A stretch of 21,376 nucleotides of DNA from a virus, in IMG/VR virus record IMGVR_UViG_3300022200_002144, positions 1-21,376 of that record, one strand, 5' to 3'. The position numbers and the translations under genes are program-made. Positions 15,577-21,376 of the stretch are shown here, piece by piece. Position 1 is the stretch's first letter; each line of letters starts with the position of its first letter. A model generated the notes under the pieces. It was not told the origin of the DNA. It saw nothing but the letters and a program-made list of their open reading frames with translations, and ran no database searches.

Positions 15577-17963
15577 TATCTACTCGTAGGCTCTATACCT
15601 GCCATCTGTGAAGGTCTTGTTTTATCCTCTCTGGTTGCTACAAGCTGGGCTTGTCTCGCTTCCTCCGCATTTTCTGCAAGGCTTAATTGCTTTTCTTGTG
15701 CTTCCTTTGCTGCCATCATCGCATTATAAATATTATTCGCAGTATAGGCGCTCTCCCGGAAAGCCTCCGCTTGTTCAAAATCGCCTCTAGCCCTAGCGTT
15801 ACTAGCGGATCTTAGTGAATCAACTATCTCTACTTTTAGGTCTTGTGCGATCTGTCTATTGTAGCGGGCCTTTGGTAGGTTAGGTTCCACTGCTGATTTC
15901 ATAGGGCTTTTATCTCCCTCATCGCCGCCAAACCAATTAGCTGGGTTTAGCTTATTTCCTACCCATTTGAGTCCGTCCCAAATAGTCTTCGCTAACCAGC
16001 TTAGGGCACCCCAAACCTTAGACCATATCCACTTTATAGCGCCCCATATTTGGTCCTTGAATTTATATATAATCACGCCTAATGCGGCAATTCCTGCAAC
16101 AATCAATGTGATTGGGGAAGTTATGACTGCGGCGGCTGCTGAAAGGGCTGCTCCTATTCCGGCTAAAAGAGTTGAACCTAAGCCTATCAACATTGGTCCA
16201 ATGAATTTTATAGCACTAAAAAACTTAGAACCTAAACCTTTAACTAATCCGCCAGCCTTGCCTGCTCCGGGAAGTGATCCAACCTTACTCAAACCTTGCT
16301 TTGCTGTTTCGAGTGTAAACTGCTTACCTGTTATTGTCGTATAAAGTGTAATTGCTGTCTTTAGCGCACCAAAGGCGGTAATAAGCTGACCTATTCCGTC
16401 CGCGAAAGGTTGAACGGCGTCTTGCATACCTTTAGGTAACAGTTCTACTGCGGCTGGTAATACTGTTCCTACTAATAGCAACCCTCCTGCTACTTTTGCG
16501 CTTTTTTTATTCGACTCTGCTATTTGTTTAGCCTGATCTTTAGAAGCCTTCAATATGTCTTTATTCTTGTCTTCACTAACGAATCGACCTGTCAGATTTC
16601 GCAGGCGACCACCCTCGTCACGCATTAAGCCCTTGGCCCTCATTTGCGCTCTGATGGTATTTTCCTTAATTGCAAGCTTTAATTCTTTAATCGCTATTTG
16701 CAGTTCACTTTGTTTCCTTGTTGCTTGTTTTCTGCTATTAAGTAAATCTGTTGATGATTTTATTAGTGTTGTTAAGGCATTCTTTAGACCTCTAAACGCC
16801 ATAACTAAACCTAAAGTTCCAGAAACTAGAAGCCCGACTATTACGCCGACCTTACCTAAATTTTCAATAAGCTTGCCGATCACAGGAAGCTCAAGCACTT
16901 TTATCAATATACGAGCTAAGAATGTTACTGCCTCTTGGATTGGGCTAAATATCTTCTCTCTAAGCGAGCCTAGAGTTTTAGTAAAGTTTTCATTTATCTC
17001 TGCTTGTTCTTTTAGAGATTTCACATACTCATTAACATTCTTAAATCCTGCCTCTGTGGCTTTATTCTCTAGCTGCTGTCTAGCCTTTGCAGCCTTAACA
17101 ATCTCCTGCCCATAAACGGAACCTGCTAACTCCAAGGCAAATGCAGCATCAGTTGTTCCTGCTGTAAACTGTTCTATTATTTTTTGAGACTCTGTGCCTG
17201 CCTTTAAGACTAAATCAATACCTGCGTTAGCTGCCTGCTCACCTCCTGCGAGGAATGCTCGACGCTCGTTACCTAAGTTGAGGATTTCCGTCTGAATCAA
17301 GCTAGAGCCTTTAGTGAACGACCCTAGTAGTTCGGGACCTAGAGCAGCCATCTCGGGACCTAAAGCGGCAGCAAGTTTCTGAGAAGCCTCTAAAGCCTCC
17401 GCACCTAGATTCAAAGCCTTAAGGCTATCTAGCTGGTTCCCTAAAGCATCGACTGCCCCAACAATCTTCTCTGCACTAATACCAAATCTCTGGGATAGAG
17501 AAATTGTATTCATTCCTAGATTGTTTAACTCTTTGTCTGTAACCTGTCCTCCAGCTAGGTTTTTAGCTAACTGCTTTGCGAGTGCTGCGCTATTACCACC
17601 AGTCGCCTTGGTAAATTGAGCAAGCGTAACTAAGCCATCGTTATTTCTTCTAATACCCGCGTCGTATAGTTCAAAGGAGGTCTTTAGTGCTTGAGAGTAC
17701 CCTGTTAATCCAGAGTTTAGCGTCTCAATATTTTTGCCCATCCTGTCTGTGAAATTACTTAAAGAGGTGCCGACAGCTAGGCCCTTTTTCTGTAGTTCGT
17801 TTGCCTCAGAGAAGGTCTTAGATATTTCTTTATCTATAGACTTTAAAACAGCCCCAACCCCCGCAAGCTTCTTTATTTCACGATCAATTTTCTCCAAGGG
17901 AGCCCTATTCTCCCTGAGAGCTATTTCGATGCGTTCTAAAAGTTCCTCTTGTCTACTTACCAC
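15576..17963 (-). CDS. Tape measure protein, 795 aa
   Basis: The gene is long, mostly helical and placed before the baseplate genes, as tape measures are. Residues 1-360 are Ala/Leu/Lys/Glu-rich helices. A hydrophobic segment follows at about 360-395, another at about 490-510, and a long one at about 585-635 (Gly/Ala/Ile-rich). A Trp-rich amphipathic stretch follows at about 638-682, with segments such as WGAIKWIWSKVWGALSW. The last 110 residues are charged and polar. Such proteins set tail length and are ejected into the envelope; with about 0.15 nm per residue this one would predict a tail near 120 nm. Translation starts at GTG (17963), inside the previous gene (11-base overlap), with only a weak AAGG upstream. 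Several long open frames on the opposite strand are shadows. Confidence 0.88.
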   Translation of the reverse strand: MVSRQEELLERIEIALRENRAPLEKIDREIKKLAGVGAVLKSIDKEISKTFSEANELQKKGLAVGTSLSNFTDRMGKNIETLNSGLTGYSQALKTSFELYDAGIRRNNDGLVTLAQFTKATGGNSAALAKQLAKNLAGGQVTDKELNNLGMNTISLSQRFGISAEKIVGAVDALGNQLDSLKALNLGAEALEASQKLAAALGPEMAALGPELLGSFTKGSSLIQTEILNLGNERRAFLAGGEQAANAGIDLVLKAGTESQKIIEQFTAGTTDAAFALELAGSVYGQEIVKAAKARQQLENKATEAGFKNVNEYVKSLKEQAEINENFTKTLGSLREKIFSPIQEAVTFLARILIKVLELPVIGKLIENLGKVGVIVGLLVSGTLGLVMAFRGLKNALTTLIKSSTDLLNSRKQATRKQSELQIAIKELKLAIKENTIRAQMRAKGLMRDEGGRLRNLTGRFVSEDKNKDILKASKDQAKQIAESNKKSAKVAGGLLLVGTVLPAAVELLPKGMQDAVQPFADGIGQLITAFGALKTAITLYTTITGKQFTLETAKQGLSKVGSLPGAGKAGGLVKGLGSKFFSAIKFIGPMLIGLGSTLLAGIGAALSAAAAVITSPITLIVAGIAALGVIIYKFKDQIWGAIKWIWSKVWGALSWLAKTIWDGLKWVGNKLNPANWFGGDEGDKSPMKSAVEPNLPKARYNRQIAQDLKVEIVDSLRSASNARARGDFEQAEAFRESAYTANNIYNAMMAAKEAQEKQLSLAENAEEARQAQLVATREDKTRPSQMAGIEPTSR

Positions 17964-18387
17964 GGATGTTTACCTTATGTAAATTGTTGCCCATTCCTTG
18001 AATGTTGTAGGTTCTGAATGAGTCTTTACCGATTAAAGCTTCTAACGACTTTACAATCTTGCCGTAATAGGAAGCTTTCCTCTTCTTATTATATAGGTTT
18101 TCTATTATAACTTCTCTAGAAGCCCTATTAGTATCTAGCTTAACGCCCATGACCAAGGTATTACCTCTGGTGCTTTTGAATATTCCCGGCCCTCTTCTTC
18201 CCTTCAAAACCAAGAATATTCGCTCCTCCCCACTGGTGACTCCTAAAGCCCCCGGCATTTTATAAGTAAACAGTAGAATATCTCCGGGAGCTATACTGCT
18301 GGGGTTATTAGTTATCGGGGTAATGATCTTCCTCATATCTGGTCCGATATTACTAAGAAAATCCACAGCTTCTTTTGAAAACTTCAA
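17953..18387 (-). CDS. Small SH3/KOW-like phage protein of unknown role, 144 aa
   Basis: I do not recognise a named family. Residues about 33-90 look like a small beta barrel: PGDILLFTYKMPGALG, ERIFLVLKGRR, NTLVMGVKLDTN. The remainder is basic and helical with a C-terminal VNIRGK. There is no membrane segment. It is the first gene of the minus-strand tail cluster and overlaps the tape measure gene by 11 bases, so a tail or neck assembly role is likely but not shown. It starts at TTG (18387) with GAGGTG five bases upstream; no ATG or GTG suits better. It does not have the look of the G/GT-type chaperone usually found before tape measure genes, and no -1 slippery site was noticed. Confidence 0.72.
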   Translation of the reverse strand: MKFSKEAVDFLSNIGPDMRKIITPITNNPSSIAPGDILLFTYKMPGALGVTSGEERIFLVLKGRRGPGIFKSTRGNTLVMGVKLDTNRASREVIIENLYNKKRKASYYGKIVKSLEALIGKDSFRTYNIQGMGNNLHKVNIRGK

Positions 18388-18423
18388 TCTGTCACCTCTT
18401 ATAGTATATATGAGGATATAAGC
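18388..18423. promoter_or_regulatory. 36-base divergent spacer with two SD sites
   Basis: The spacer separates two divergent TTG-started genes. On the minus strand GAGGTG (18398-18393) lies five bases before the TTG at 18387. On the plus strand GAGG (18412-18415) lies eight bases before the TTG at 18424. The centre is TA-rich (TATAGTATATATG). It is too short to hold two complete promoters with leaders, so transcription in each direction must start within the opposite gene or farther upstream. No reliable promoter could be identified. Confidence 0.6.
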
Positions 18424-18723
18424 TTGAGTGAAGAATCCGACCTAATAGATTTTATAGACCTAATCAACCATACTTTACATGCTGATTTCGTAGAGAAATG
18501 GAGATACAAGTATTCTGAGAAGTTTATTAAGCACTTTCAAATAAAGATACTTGAATCATTGAGTAAACAGAAGACTGTAAAGAAGACTAGTCTATATAAT
18601 TACCTTCATAAGAAGTGTAGGTACTCAGAAGATCAAATCATTAATTTCTTTGAAACCATAGAGATTGAACTCTATCATCCATTAATCACCAATGACAAAC
18701 CACGACCGAAACGAAATACTTGA
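18424..18723 (+). CDS. Unknown small acidic-to-basic helical protein, 99 aa
   Basis: No family is recognised. The N-terminus is acidic (SEESDLIDFIDLI) and the rest is Lys/Tyr-rich and probably all helical. KKTSLYNYLHKK and SEDQIINFFETIEIEL could form a helix-turn-helix-like C-terminal half, which would allow a nucleic-acid or RNA polymerase-binding role, but this is only a guess. It starts at TTG with GAGG eight bases upstream; no internal Met exists, so no alternative ATG start is possible. It is divergent from the tail cluster and on the same strand as the primase. A possible membrane-protein gene overlaps its last 32 bases in another frame. It is real in all likelihood because both start and codon content look normal. 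Confidence 0.65.
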   Translation: MSEESDLIDFIDLINHTLHADFVEKWRYKYSEKFIKHFQIKILESLSKQKTVKKTSLYNYLHKKCRYSEDQIINFFETIEIELYHPLITNDKPRPKRNT

Positions 18724-18850
18724 TGTAGCCCACCTATCTGTACTAGTATCCTCTCTTGGAGGACTCGGAGCAGTTCTGGGCGGATTAGCGTACTGCCTAT
18801 ACTTTTCATTTATTCTTCTTGTCGGAGTTCTTTCTCTTTTCTTCTTTTAA
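18692..18850 (+). CDS. Possible small membrane protein, 52 aa
   Basis: An ATG at 18692 opens a 52-residue frame with a polar N-terminus (MTNHDRNEILDVAHL) followed by an almost wholly hydrophobic stretch (residues about 13-52) that could make two membrane helices. It overlaps the 3' end of the 99-residue gene by 32 bases and the 3' end of the antisense nuclease gene by 45 bases, and it fills a gap otherwise empty. The final hydrophobic residues are partly forced, because they lie opposite the lysine-rich codons of the nuclease tail. No SD is visible. A small membrane protein, perhaps a holin or superinfection factor, is possible. The call is uncertain. Confidence 0.4.
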   Translation: MTNHDRNEILDVAHLSVLVSSLGGLGAVLGGLAYCLYFSFILLVGVLSLFFF

Positions 18851-19600
18851 ACACTCGATCCTCTTGTTCACGACCATCTGATCGTTGAACTCAGGACAGA
18901 GCTTCTTATATCCGCACCAGTTGCAGAAGTTATTACGGATGGGTTTGAACTCGTCCGTTTTCTTTTTACGGATCTCCCAGACTTGCTTAACCTTCTCATT
19001 CAGGTATTGTTTGATTTGATTAGGGAAAAACTTAACATGTACGAAGTTACCAGTCAGGGGATAGAAATGTGCAGCCACGATCTTGTCGATAGGCACCTTC
19101 ATCATCTTGTGGATAGCGTAGGCATAGCCCTGTAACTGTCGGTCCTGAAACAGGTCTACATTGGAAAGCTCCCTCTTGGAGGTCTTGTAGTCGATGATCA
19201 GATAGGACCCATCCTTACCCTTGACGATACGGTCGATGATCCCATTCAGTTTGATGTCCTTCTCCTGATCGTACACTACCTCGTACACCATTTCAGTGGC
19301 GACCGTCTCAGACAGGTTCTTGTTGAACTCGAAGAAGTTGGTCAGACACTTATCGACCTTCTTGAGCATAGAATCAGGAAAAGAGTAGTTATTTCTCTCC
19401 TGATCGGCTATTATACGGAGAGCATCAACGCTACTAGCATCAACCCCCAACTCAAGAATCCTATGAATGTACGAACCAAAATGCAGAGCATCGGCGTTTC
19501 CAGCCTCCTCTTCAAAGCGGTTAATGTAGCGATACTTGTACTTCAAGTGGCATTCAGCGTAAGTTTTTGATTTCGATTCGGAGATAGTATTTATGAACAC
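18806..19600 (-). CDS. Cas4/RecB-like PD-(D/E)XK exonuclease with Fe-S cysteines, 264 aa
   Basis: The nuclease core is clear: a GxxxH at 42-46 (His46), Asp123 in GIIDRI, Asp137 and Lys139 in IIDYKTS, and a Gln-Leu-Gln-Gly-Tyr motif at 155-159. These are the metal-binding and catalytic residues of RecB/Cas4/AddB-type nucleases. Cys17 near the N-terminus and Cys226, Cys229 and Cys235 (C-x2-C-x5-C) form the four-cysteine set that holds a 4Fe-4S cluster in the Cas4/AddB group. The role is probably DNA end resection in phage recombination or replication. Translation starts at GTG (19600) with GAGGTG five bases upstream, both inside the opposite primase gene. The tail is Lys-rich. No CRISPR genes accompany it, so adaptation is not suggested. 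Confidence 0.88.
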   Translation of the reverse strand: MFINTISESKSKTYAECHLKYKYRYINRFEEEAGNADALHFGSYIHRILELGVDASSVDALRIIADQERNNYSFPDSMLKKVDKCLTNFFEFNKNLSETVATEMVYEVVYDQEKDIKLNGIIDRIVKGKDGSYLIIDYKTSKRELSNVDLFQDRQLQGYAYAIHKMMKVPIDKIVAAHFYPLTGNFVHVKFFPNQIKQYLNEKVKQVWEIRKKKTDEFKPIRNNFCNWCGYKKLCPEFNDQMVVNKRIECLKEEKRKNSDKKNK

Positions 19601-19611
19601 GGTTTCACCTC
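19580..19611. promoter_or_regulatory. Overlapping divergent starts of nuclease and primase genes
   Basis: The nuclease GTG (19600-19598) and primase ATG (19593-19595) overlap by eight bases while reading away from each other. The minus-strand SD GAGGTG (19611-19606) is five bases before GTG. The plus-strand SD GGAGA (19580-19584) is eight bases before ATG. Each SD lies within the other coding sequence, so both messages must be transcribed through the opposite gene start and would overlap antisense at their 5' ends. No intergenic promoter can exist here. Confidence 0.75.
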
Positions 19612-20564
19612 AGTTTATTAGAGATTACCTTCTTGAAAAGTTCAAGGGTAATCGGAGAATATCCTCTGACAACACTGAGCTTATCGTCCCTTCTGTATTT
19701 ATAGCTAACGACTGGAAGAAGCACATGTCGATCAATCTTAATACAGGGATGTTCCAGTGCTTCAAGACAGGCAACCGTGGAAACTTCATTTCTCTGTACG
19801 CTTTCCTAGAGGGAAAGACTTACAAGCAGGCTGCAAACGACATCAGCTTCAAGCACATGATGGACGAGGACTCCTACACAGAGGATGTCATTGAGGAGCC
19901 TGTAGAGCGTGTTGACCTTACTCTCTCCGAGATTACTGAGCATGATGCGATCTCCCCAGAGAACCACCGCCAGCGTGCGTGGGCCTTCCTACAGTCCCGT
20001 AAGCTCTGGGACGGGAAGAAGAAGTATTACCTATCCGAGTCTGGTCGTACTGCTGGTCGTCTGATTATTCCATATGGAGAGGAGATTTTTTACTATCAAG
20101 CACGCACTTTGCGTGACGAGACACCTAAATACCTAAACCCAGCCTCTTCTGAAGGCTGGCCCAATTCATCCCATGTACTCTACGACTACGATGAATCCGC
20201 TGATCACCTTGTAATTTGCGAAGGTCCGCTTGACGCGATTGCCCTCCAGATTCAGGGCGTCAATGCAACCTGCACGCAAGGCTGTTCGGTTTCCGATCAC
20301 CAGATCGAACAGCTATCTACCTTCAAAGGCAAGATCATTATCGGCTATGACAATGACGATGCTGGTAAGAAGGGTATTACTCGGTTCGATTATCTGCGCC
20401 GACTAAAAAGGATGGCAGACCTCTACATCTGCCATCCTACTTCGGAATTTAAAGACTGGAACGAAGCACATATCCAAGGGCACAACCTACAGGATTATGT
20501 TCGTAAACACACGAAGCCGTATGATTACGACTACCTCATTGATCACCTCCTTACGACACTGTGA
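19593..20564 (+). CDS. DnaG-type phage primase (zinc-site remnant and TOPRIM), 323 aa
   Basis: Residues 156-183 (GRLIIPYGEEIFYYQARTL and PKYLN) fit the region of DnaG-like primases just before TOPRIM. The TOPRIM domain follows: Glu210 in EGPLDAIAL and Asp253/Asp255 in GYDNDDAGKKG give the Glu and DxD metal ligands. The N-terminal part (about 28-70) aligns by eye with the CHC2 zinc finger, ending in QCFKTGNRGNF, but Val32, Val35 and Thr59 stand where cysteine or histidine ligands are expected and only Cys56 remains. The product would make RNA primers at the replication fork. It lacks a helicase domain. Length is similar to gp61-type phage primases. It starts with ATG at 19593 (GGAGA upstream) and converges on the next gene with a 14-base overlap. 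TOPRIM identification is secure; primer synthesis is inferred. Confidence 0.88.
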   Translation: MNTVSPQFIRDYLLEKFKGNRRISSDNTELIVPSVFIANDWKKHMSINLNTGMFQCFKTGNRGNFISLYAFLEGKTYKQAANDISFKHMMDEDSYTEDVIEEPVERVDLTLSEITEHDAISPENHRQRAWAFLQSRKLWDGKKKYYLSESGRTAGRLIIPYGEEIFYYQARTLRDETPKYLNPASSEGWPNSSHVLYDYDESADHLVICEGPLDAIALQIQGVNATCTQGCSVSDHQIEQLSTFKGKIIIGYDNDDAGKKGITRFDYLRRLKRMADLYICHPTSEFKDWNEAHIQGHNLQDYVRKHTKPYDYDYLIDHLLTTL

Positions 20565-21376
20565 AGTAGTACAGTGGACTTATTATCGTCTGGTTAAGTA
20601 AATTATACTTTACCTGCACGCTGTAAGTCCCGGTCACACTCCCGAAGTTCCCTAATTGGAATGCCCCCAAGCTGGTTAGATTAGTAGTATCAAAATTCAT
20701 TGTGATAGTATTATCTGAGCTTATGCTTGTGAGGCTAGATGTATCGGCGTACCCACTAACAGTAAATGGTCCGTCGAAGTTGTGATCTTGATTCACCTTC
20801 TTGATCTCAAGCGAGGCGTTGTTAATTACAGAAGTTTTAAATATATTCTTTATTTCCTCTGTAATATCTTGATTCATTATACCTATCTCTGTTCCAAATC
20901 TGAGATCGACCTTTTCGCCTAGTCTCAAATGTTTGTTGTACAGAGTGTTGCTAGGTTTGAACTGTAATGGTTCGGTTATGGCGAAGAAGGTATCTTCATA
21001 TAACTTGAAGTCATTAATGATTACTTGATACTTAGATGCTGAGGTCAGCTTTACCGTCCAAATATCTACATAGTCAGTAACAGCACTTAAGGTGTTTGAA
21101 TGACCTACGCTTGCTGTCGTTTGATCATAACCAGAGCTATCTAGAATTTGATCTAAGACAACCACATACTCACCTTTGCTTATGCGGAATATTCCGCTGG
21201 CATCGGTTGCTGGGGTATAGTTACTAGTATCAAATGCTGAATCCGATGTAAGCGTAGAACTAGCCGCAAAGGTCATAAGCGGAGTTGCGCTAACAAGTCG
21301 TTCTTCAGAGTCTAGTGCGGTCCCAGAGGTAACAACAGACTTCTTTAAAAGTTTTACGCTACTAACCTCGTATGGA
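20551..21376 (-). CDS. Virion-like structural protein, 5' end outside window
   Basis: The frame remains open through the window edge. Upstream of the Met at 21276 it continues with codons that read as normal protein (for example SVKLLKKSVVTSGTALDSEE), so the Met is probably internal and the true start lies beyond 21376. The visible product has more than 270 residues rich in Ser/Thr/Asn/Asp with regular beta-strand patterns. Segments such as GIFRISKGEYVVVLDQ and a C-terminal PLYYFTVS look like phage structural proteins. No enzyme motif, signal peptide or membrane segment is seen. It could be a fibre, whisker or decoration protein. It converges on the primase gene with a 14-base overlap and is separated by the island from the tail cluster on the same strand. 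Confidence 0.7.
   Translation of the reverse strand, partial: PYEVSSVKLLKKSVVTSGTALDSEERLVSATPLMTFAASSTLTSDSAFDTSNYTPATDASGIFRISKGEYVVVLDQILDSSGYDQTTASVGHSNTLSAVTDYVDIWTVKLTSASKYQVIINDFKLYEDTFFAITEPLQFKPSNTLYNKHLRLGEKVDLRFGTEIGIMNQDITEEIKNIFKTSVINNASLEIKKVNQDHNFDGPFTVSGYADTSSLTSISSDNTITMNFDTTNLTSLGAFQLGNFGSVTGTYSVQVKYNLLNQTIISPLYYFTVS
20557..20576. terminator. Small hairpin at convergent gene ends
   Basis: CACTGT (20557-20562) and ACAGTG (20571-20576) form a perfect six-base inverted repeat around an eight-base loop. It covers the primase stop and lies just inside the opposing gene end. There is no clear T-run on either side, so it is only a weak candidate for a bidirectional terminator. Confidence 0.3.

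Noticed and set aside
16555-17115. 186-residue open frame on the plus strand, with a hydrophobic Ser/Leu-rich product
   Set aside because: It is wholly antisense to the tape measure gene, and its composition mirrors Lys/Glu/Ala-rich helix codons. A similar 125-residue frame at 15967-16344 is rejected for the same reason.
18375-18405. Possible sigma70 promoter TTGAAA and TATAGT reading toward the 99-residue gene
   Set aside because: The spacing is 19 bases and transcription would start at the SD itself, leaving no usable leader.
17953-18420. Tail assembly chaperone with -1 frameshift before the tape measure gene
   Set aside because: The 144-residue protein has a beta-barrel look, and neither a slippery heptamer nor an alternative extension frame was noticed between it and the tape measure gene.
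18750-18766. TCCTC/GAGGA hairpin after the 99-residue gene as a terminator
   Set aside because: The stem is only five bases with no T-run on either strand, and it lies inside the possible 52-residue frame.
18806-19600. Nuclease as part of a CRISPR-Cas adaptation module
   Set aside because: No repeats with regular spacers and no Cas1 or Cas2 genes are in the window; Cas4-like nucleases are common in phage replication regions.
19695-19704. Exact T4-type late promoter word TATAAATA on the minus strand about 95 bases before the nuclease start
   Set aside because: The same word also occurs at 541-548 and near 15724 on the plus strand inside tail genes where it has no use, and a few matches are expected by chance in AT-rich sequence. 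It also lies within primase codons.
1-21376. tRNA genes, integrase, attachment sites or insertion sequences
   Set aside because: No cloverleaf, recombinase motif or terminal inverted repeat was recognised; coding genes fill almost all of the window.

Overview
The window is part of the genome of a tailed phage with a contractile tail (myovirus type), seen mainly from the minus strand. Its baseplate genes can be read as distant relatives of T4 and P2 baseplate proteins: gp25, gp6/gpJ, a gp53-like LysM protein, a gp5-like OB-fold spike, a gp27/gpD-like hub and a gpI-like wedge protein. Base composition is AT-rich, with TTG and GTG starts and bacterial Shine-Dalgarno (SD) sites. No host gene, tRNA, integrase or insertion sequence is visible, so neither host nor lifestyle can be read from the sequence. 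The style of the gp6-, gp25- and fibre-like proteins resembles environmental (aquatic) T4-related phages, but this is an impression, not a search result.

Tail cluster, positions 1-18387, all minus strand and transcribed right to left. The order is: a small SH3/KOW-like protein of unknown role, tape measure protein, tube-baseplate junction protein, gp53-like LysM protein, baseplate hub with a coiled-coil insertion, OB-fold/beta-helix spike, 994-residue LamG-domain protein, gp25, gp6/gpJ wedge, a 1483-residue gpI-like protein, a fibre-like protein, and the first codons of a second copy of that fibre gene at the left edge. Almost every junction is a TAATG, ATGA or TGATG overlap and the only gap is 10 bases. 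The cluster is therefore probably one translationally coupled message. Together these genes would build the tail from the tape measure tip through hub, spike and wedges to the fibres. Tube, sheath and tail chaperone genes are not in the window.

Replication island, positions 18424-20564. A 36-base divergent spacer separates the tail cluster from a plus-strand gene for an unknown 99-residue protein, followed by a possible 52-residue membrane protein. Next is a minus-strand Cas4/RecB-like PD-(D/E)XK nuclease with an Fe-S cysteine set. It starts divergently, with an 8-base overlap, opposite a plus-strand DnaG-type TOPRIM primase whose zinc-finger ligands are mostly replaced.

Right edge, 20551-21376, minus strand. 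A further virion-like protein converges on the primase gene, and its reading frame stays open to the window edge. The DNA-processing genes are therefore embedded between structural genes. No stretch longer than 300 bases lacks a gene.
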